From Candidatus Dormiibacterota bacterium (GTDB taxonomy: Bacteria; Chloroflexota; Dormibacteria; Aeolococcales; Aeolococcaceae): 10,914 nt of DNA. Both the position numbers and the translations under genes were made by a program. This document shows positions 8,006 through 10,914 of the stretch, piece after piece (position 1 is the first letter of the stretch; each line of letters begins with the position of its first letter). Below the pieces are notes generated by a model, which saw nothing but the letters and a program-made list of their open reading frames with translations, made no database searches and was not told the origin of the DNA. The stretch is taken from assembly GCA_027451645.1 (NCBI GenBank), contig DAIDIX010000038.1, forward strand, positions 1-10,914. Direction: 5' to 3'.

Positions 8006-8007
8006 AT

Positions 8008-9771
8008 ATGGAAAGACCTGAAGCTGAAAGCTTGCAACGCACTCGCAAGCTCATTCAAGTGCAGCCAAATGATAGTGATGTTTCAGATGAGAGTGAATCA
8101 ATTCACTCAAGAGTAAATGACTTAAGCGATCGATACACCAAACTCGAGAGGGCTGTACTTCTTTTAGGCGTAGTCCCGATCTCAATCGGGGCATGCATGC
8201 TTCTAAGTTTCCTGGTTGGGGCAGATGCAAATTTCGACCTCAAGAACTACCATTTTCTCAACGGATTCCTTTATCTTCACAATGCCATTCTGAAAGATAC
8301 TACTGGAACCCTTCAGTCTTTCCTCGATCCCTATATAAGCATCCTCTACTATTTGCTGATCAGCAAGACAACTCCGATAGTTGCAAATTTGTCATTGGCC
8401 TTCATTCAGTCCTTCAATGTAATTCTTGTTTTCATTCTCGCAAGGGAAGTCTTTCTTCGCATGGGCCTCGATGTTGGGAAACGAATCGTGGCGTCCTTTG
8501 TAGTTAGTAGTCTAGTTTTGGCTGGACCGGATTTCTTCTCCGAGATTGGTACTACAATGGGCGACTCTACACTCTCTGTACCGATTCTACTGGCACTTGT
8601 TCTCGTTGTTTGGCGTACTAGGGGAAGTGCAAAACCGTCAAGAGCTCATATGGTTGCACTTGCAATAGCGGGACTGATAGTAGGTTTCACCTGTACTATG
8701 AAATTGACCAACGCTGTATACGCAATTGCTCTTGCTGTGACGGTACTCATTTGCGAGATTGAAAGAACTAATAGACTGCGAAAAGCTATTCGTTCCGTGA
8801 TTCTATATTGCTTCATGACTGCAATCGGCTTCACTGTTACCTACGCTCCCCTTGGGTTGATGCTATGGCACCAGTTCCACAATCCAGTCTTTCCGTATTT
8901 CAATGGGGTCTTTCATTCGCCGTTTATGGTGTCACAGAGCATTAGCGATTCACGTTGGTATCCTGCCAGTGCATTGGGTTACTTGACCATGCCTTTCCAA
9001 TTTGCATTTCGGCACACTGGAAATGCTGCTTCACAGTCGCAGTACTTTGGGATGGAAATTCCATTTAGGACACTATATTTCGCGATTTTGGTCCCTTTGA
9101 GTATCTTGTATATGATGCTGGCCGCTGTTAGATTTAGGATTGAGGGCAAGCAATACTTCGTTCAACACTCGCTGGTTGTCTTTCTTGGCTTTAGCTACTT
9201 GCTGTGGGCTCATGAGTTTTCCTATTATCGGTATCTGCAGGTGTTGGAAATACTGGCTCCATTATTCATTGCAATGGAACTCCTTTACATAGTTCCGATT
9301 GTCGTTAGGAATAGAGTAATATTCTTCTCATCTCTACTAGTCCTAGTACTGGTGGGACTTTACAGCCTCCCTGACTCGAATTGGGGGCGCATTGCGTATG
9401 CAAAAACTTACTTCGGAATTACAGCTAATCAATTCAAGGACTATCGGAATGATGAAGTCATTCTTGGGGAATACCCATTGCCATTGGGTTATACCGTGCC
9501 ATATTTCCCTACAAGTGATCAATTTATAACTTTGCCACCTTCTAATCAAGTACTCTATTACAAGCCGTATCTTGACTGGTATCTTTCACGATTCACAGAA
9601 TCAAGACGTCCGATAGTTTACGAAGGGATGTATACGCCAGGGTACACTTTGCTTAAGCAGCAATCTGAGCTGTTGCTGGCTGACTTCGGAGTTAAAATTG
9701 ACGTTTCTTCATGTTCAGTGATTGATACCTACTTGAGCCCCATCGCAGTATGCAAAGCTTCAAGGGTGTAG
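8008..9771 (+). CDS. GT-C-like polytopic membrane glycosyltransferase
   Basis: This 587-residue protein has a polar N-terminus of about 47 residues, roughly 12 hydrophobic segments between residues 48 and 453, and a soluble C-terminal domain of about 130 residues. This is the architecture of GT-C enzymes such as ArnT/PMT-type transferases. They move a sugar from a polyprenyl-phosphate donor to an acceptor on the outer face of the cytoplasmic membrane. The first outer loop holds D73 and D77 in DANFDLKNYH, a place where GT-C enzymes keep catalytic acids. EIGTTMGD (179-186) and HNPVFPYFN (291-299) are motifs I associate with this family in polysaccharide clusters. The ATG lies 2 nt after the upstream stop, preceded by GCGGAAG. 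The following GT2 gene could make its lipid-linked donor. The gene is clearly AT-richer than the protease. Exact substrate and acceptor are unknown. Confidence 0.75.
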   Translation: MERPEAESLQRTRKLIQVQPNDSDVSDESESIHSRVNDLSDRYTKLERAVLLLGVVPISIGACMLLSFLVGADANFDLKNYHFLNGFLYLHNAILKDTTGTLQSFLDPYISILYYLLISKTTPIVANLSLAFIQSFNVILVFILAREVFLRMGLDVGKRIVASFVVSSLVLAGPDFFSEIGTTMGDSTLSVPILLALVLVVWRTRGSAKPSRAHMVALAIAGLIVGFTCTMKLTNAVYAIALAVTVLICEIERTNRLRKAIRSVILYCFMTAIGFTVTYAPLGLMLWHQFHNPVFPYFNGVFHSPFMVSQSISDSRWYPASALGYLTMPFQFAFRHTGNAASQSQYFGMEIPFRTLYFAILVPLSILYMMLAAVRFRIEGKQYFVQHSLVVFLGFSYLLWAHEFSYYRYLQVLEILAPLFIAMELLYIVPIVVRNRVIFFSSLLVLVLVGLYSLPDSNWGRIAYAKTYFGITANQFKDYRNDEVILGEYPLPLGYTVPYFPTSDQFITLPPSNQVLYYKPYLDWYLSRFTESRRPIVYEGMYTPGYTLLKQQSELLLADFGVKIDVSSCSVIDTYLSPIAVCKASRV

Positions 9772-9776
9772 ATTCT

Positions 9777-10706
9777 ATGACAAACGATTGTAGAGTTGCA
9801 GTGCTGATTCCTTGCCACAATGAAGCCATTGCAATTGGAAAGGTGGTAATGGATTTTCGCACTGCTCTTCCTGATGCTGAAATCTATGTTTATGACAACA
9901 AGTCAGATGACGATACTTCCACTATTGCCCGAGAAGCGGGAGCTATCGTACGTGAGGAAGAGCTAATTGGAAAGGGCCATGTCGTCCGCAGAATGTTTAG
10001 AGATATTGAAGCTGACTTTTACATTCTTGTAGATGGAGATGACACCTATGATGCGGCACTGGCACCAATAATGCTAGAAACTGCCATCTCGGGACAGTTT
10101 GATTTAGTCAATTGCGTTAGAAAAGAGATCCACAATGATGCTTATCGTCCTGCTCACAGAATGGGGAATGCGATATTGACAGGAATTGTAAAGCGTATTT
10201 TTGGTGATCGAGTTCAGGACATATTATCTGGGTATAAAGTTCTTTCGCAGAGATTCGTGAAATCGATACCGATTTTATCGAAAGGTTTCGATATTGAGAC
10301 TGAAATTGCAGTACATTCGCTTGAGCTATATTTGCCAATTGCACATGTCGAGGGTGACTATCGACCTCGTCCAGAGGGTTCATTTAGTAAGCTGCATACA
10401 TATAGGGACGGCATAAGGATATTGAAGTTGATTGCAACTTTGCTCGTTCATGAAAGACCCCTCAGTTTCTTTAGTTTGTTGGCATTATTCTGCATAGTCC
10501 TTGCTCTCATTCTGGCTATACCGATTGTCATTTACTTTCTTAGGTACGGATTGGTGCCTAGAATACCATCAGCGGTTTTGGCGACAGGTCTTGTAATTGT
10601 AGCAATGCTGAGTTTTATGACAGGTCTGATTTTTAGTGCTATTGCGCGAGGAAGGCGAGAGTCACAGCTTTTGGCATATTTGCAACTCCCATTTTGGCAT
10701 AGATAG
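9777..10706 (+). CDS. GT2 polyprenyl-phosphate sugar synthase with two C-terminal membrane helices
   Basis: This 309-residue protein has an N-terminal GT2 (GT-A) domain and two hydrophobic helices at about 230-256 and 272-298. Visible motifs are PCHNE (12-16) and VYDNKS (38-43) for nucleotide binding, DGDDTYD (86-92) with the metal-binding Asp residues, and DILSGYK (158-164). A third group is GFDIETEIAVHSLEL (180-194) and RPEGSFSKL (198-206). Together they are typical of the dolichyl/undecaprenyl-phosphate mannosyl- or glucosyl-transferase family, which transfers a sugar from a nucleotide donor to a lipid phosphate on the cytosolic side. The ATG at 9777 follows the previous stop by 5 nt, with AAGGG (9762-9766) 10 nt upstream. 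An in-frame ATG at 9750 would overlap the preceding gene and add 9 residues. It is a natural donor supplier for the adjacent GT-C protein. Which sugar it uses cannot be read from the sequence. Confidence 0.9.
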   Translation: MTNDCRVAVLIPCHNEAIAIGKVVMDFRTALPDAEIYVYDNKSDDDTSTIAREAGAIVREEELIGKGHVVRRMFRDIEADFYILVDGDDTYDAALAPIMLETAISGQFDLVNCVRKEIHNDAYRPAHRMGNAILTGIVKRIFGDRVQDILSGYKVLSQRFVKSIPILSKGFDIETEIAVHSLELYLPIAHVEGDYRPRPEGSFSKLHTYRDGIRILKLIATLLVHERPLSFFSLLALFCIVLALILAIPIVIYFLRYGLVPRIPSAVLATGLVIVAMLSFMTGLIFSAIARGRRESQLLAYLQLPFWHR

Positions 10707-10708
10707 AT

Positions 10709-10869
10709 CCTTTTGTCTTGATTGATGTCTGTTCAGCAAGGACCTATGCAGTGTACGTGGACTCGATTGCAATGATGGGCATAATAAACAATTTGCTCTT
10801 TCAGCTAATCTGGCAAGAACTGACTCCGGAGTTATGATTGTTGACGACAGTAATCCTCATGGAAACTGA
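10709..10869 (+). pseudogene. Possible frameshifted remnant of a SAM-dependent methyltransferase
   Basis: The tail after the GT2 gene has no intact gene but two protein-like stretches in different frames. One, from about 10709, reads PFVLIDV and then AVYVDSIA. The other, from about 10771 to the TGA at 10867-10869, reads NDGHNKQFALSANLA and then SGVMIVDDSNPHGN. Joined near 10770, they resemble the strand motifs of class I SAM methyltransferases of the Methyltransf_24 type, where VDG-x-H is followed by GG-x-x-x-x-DD. A single-base change would join the frames, but no start codon or ribosome site belongs to it. This is a weak call from pattern recognition. After 10869, short open stretches beginning at ATG 10859 and ATG 10872 run off the window and could be the next gene. 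Confidence 0.3.
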
Positions 10870-10914
10870 CAATGATCGTGAGTCTGATATGCCAAGAACC
10901 GTCTGTGGACTCCA

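Noticed and set aside
1..10914. CRISPR array, insertion sequence, tRNA or rRNA
   Set aside because: No regularly spaced direct repeats, transposase frames with terminal inverted repeats, or RNA-gene cores were seen.

Overview
The window looks like a piece of a bacterial chromosome, probably from an actinobacterium. The two small Cys/His membrane proteins at the left resemble an actinobacterial family in my memory. The pro-sedolisin (S53) type of peptidase is common in acid-tolerant lineages. The assignment is inference, because no rRNA, tRNA or marker gene is present. The left and centre are moderately GC-rich: hand-counted 60-base lines give 37 to 39 G+C at 3001, 6841 and 7201. The right third is clearly poorer in GC, at 23 to 25 of 60 in lines 7861, 8281 and 10201.

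Layout: (1) 75-880 holds two tandem, equal-length (112 aa) paralogous small membrane proteins. (2) 912-1505, on the minus strand, encodes a PQ-loop/SemiSWEET-like polytopic membrane protein, convergent with the pair. (3) 1506-1781 is a divergent intergenic region. It has a perfect 12-bp inverted repeat with a 4-nt centre (1635-1662), a candidate promoter and a strong Shine-Dalgarno. (4) 1782-5540 encodes a large exported S53 (sedolisin/kumamolisin) peptidase with its pro-domain, two Ig-like domains and an eight-unit C-terminal helical repeat of DUF4214 type. (5) 5543-8005 encodes a two-domain glycosyltransferase (GT-A plus GT-B/GT4). (6) 8008-9771 encodes a polytopic GT-C-like membrane glycosyltransferase. 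(7) 9777-10706 encodes a GT2 polyprenyl-phosphate sugar synthase. (8) 10707-10914 holds an apparently frameshifted coding remnant, perhaps of a SAM methyltransferase.

Genes 4 to 7 lie on one strand with gaps of 2, 2 and 5 nt, so they are very likely co-transcribed. A coherent but unproven reading is that the operon exports a surface or secreted acid-type protease and also encodes its glycosylation equipment. In that reading a cytosolic glycosyltransferase builds glycans, the GT2 enzyme makes a lipid-phosphate sugar, and the GT-C enzyme uses that donor outside the membrane. The sharp fall in GC content and change of codon choice near 7770, inside the glycosyltransferase gene, suggests that the right part was replaced by recombination.
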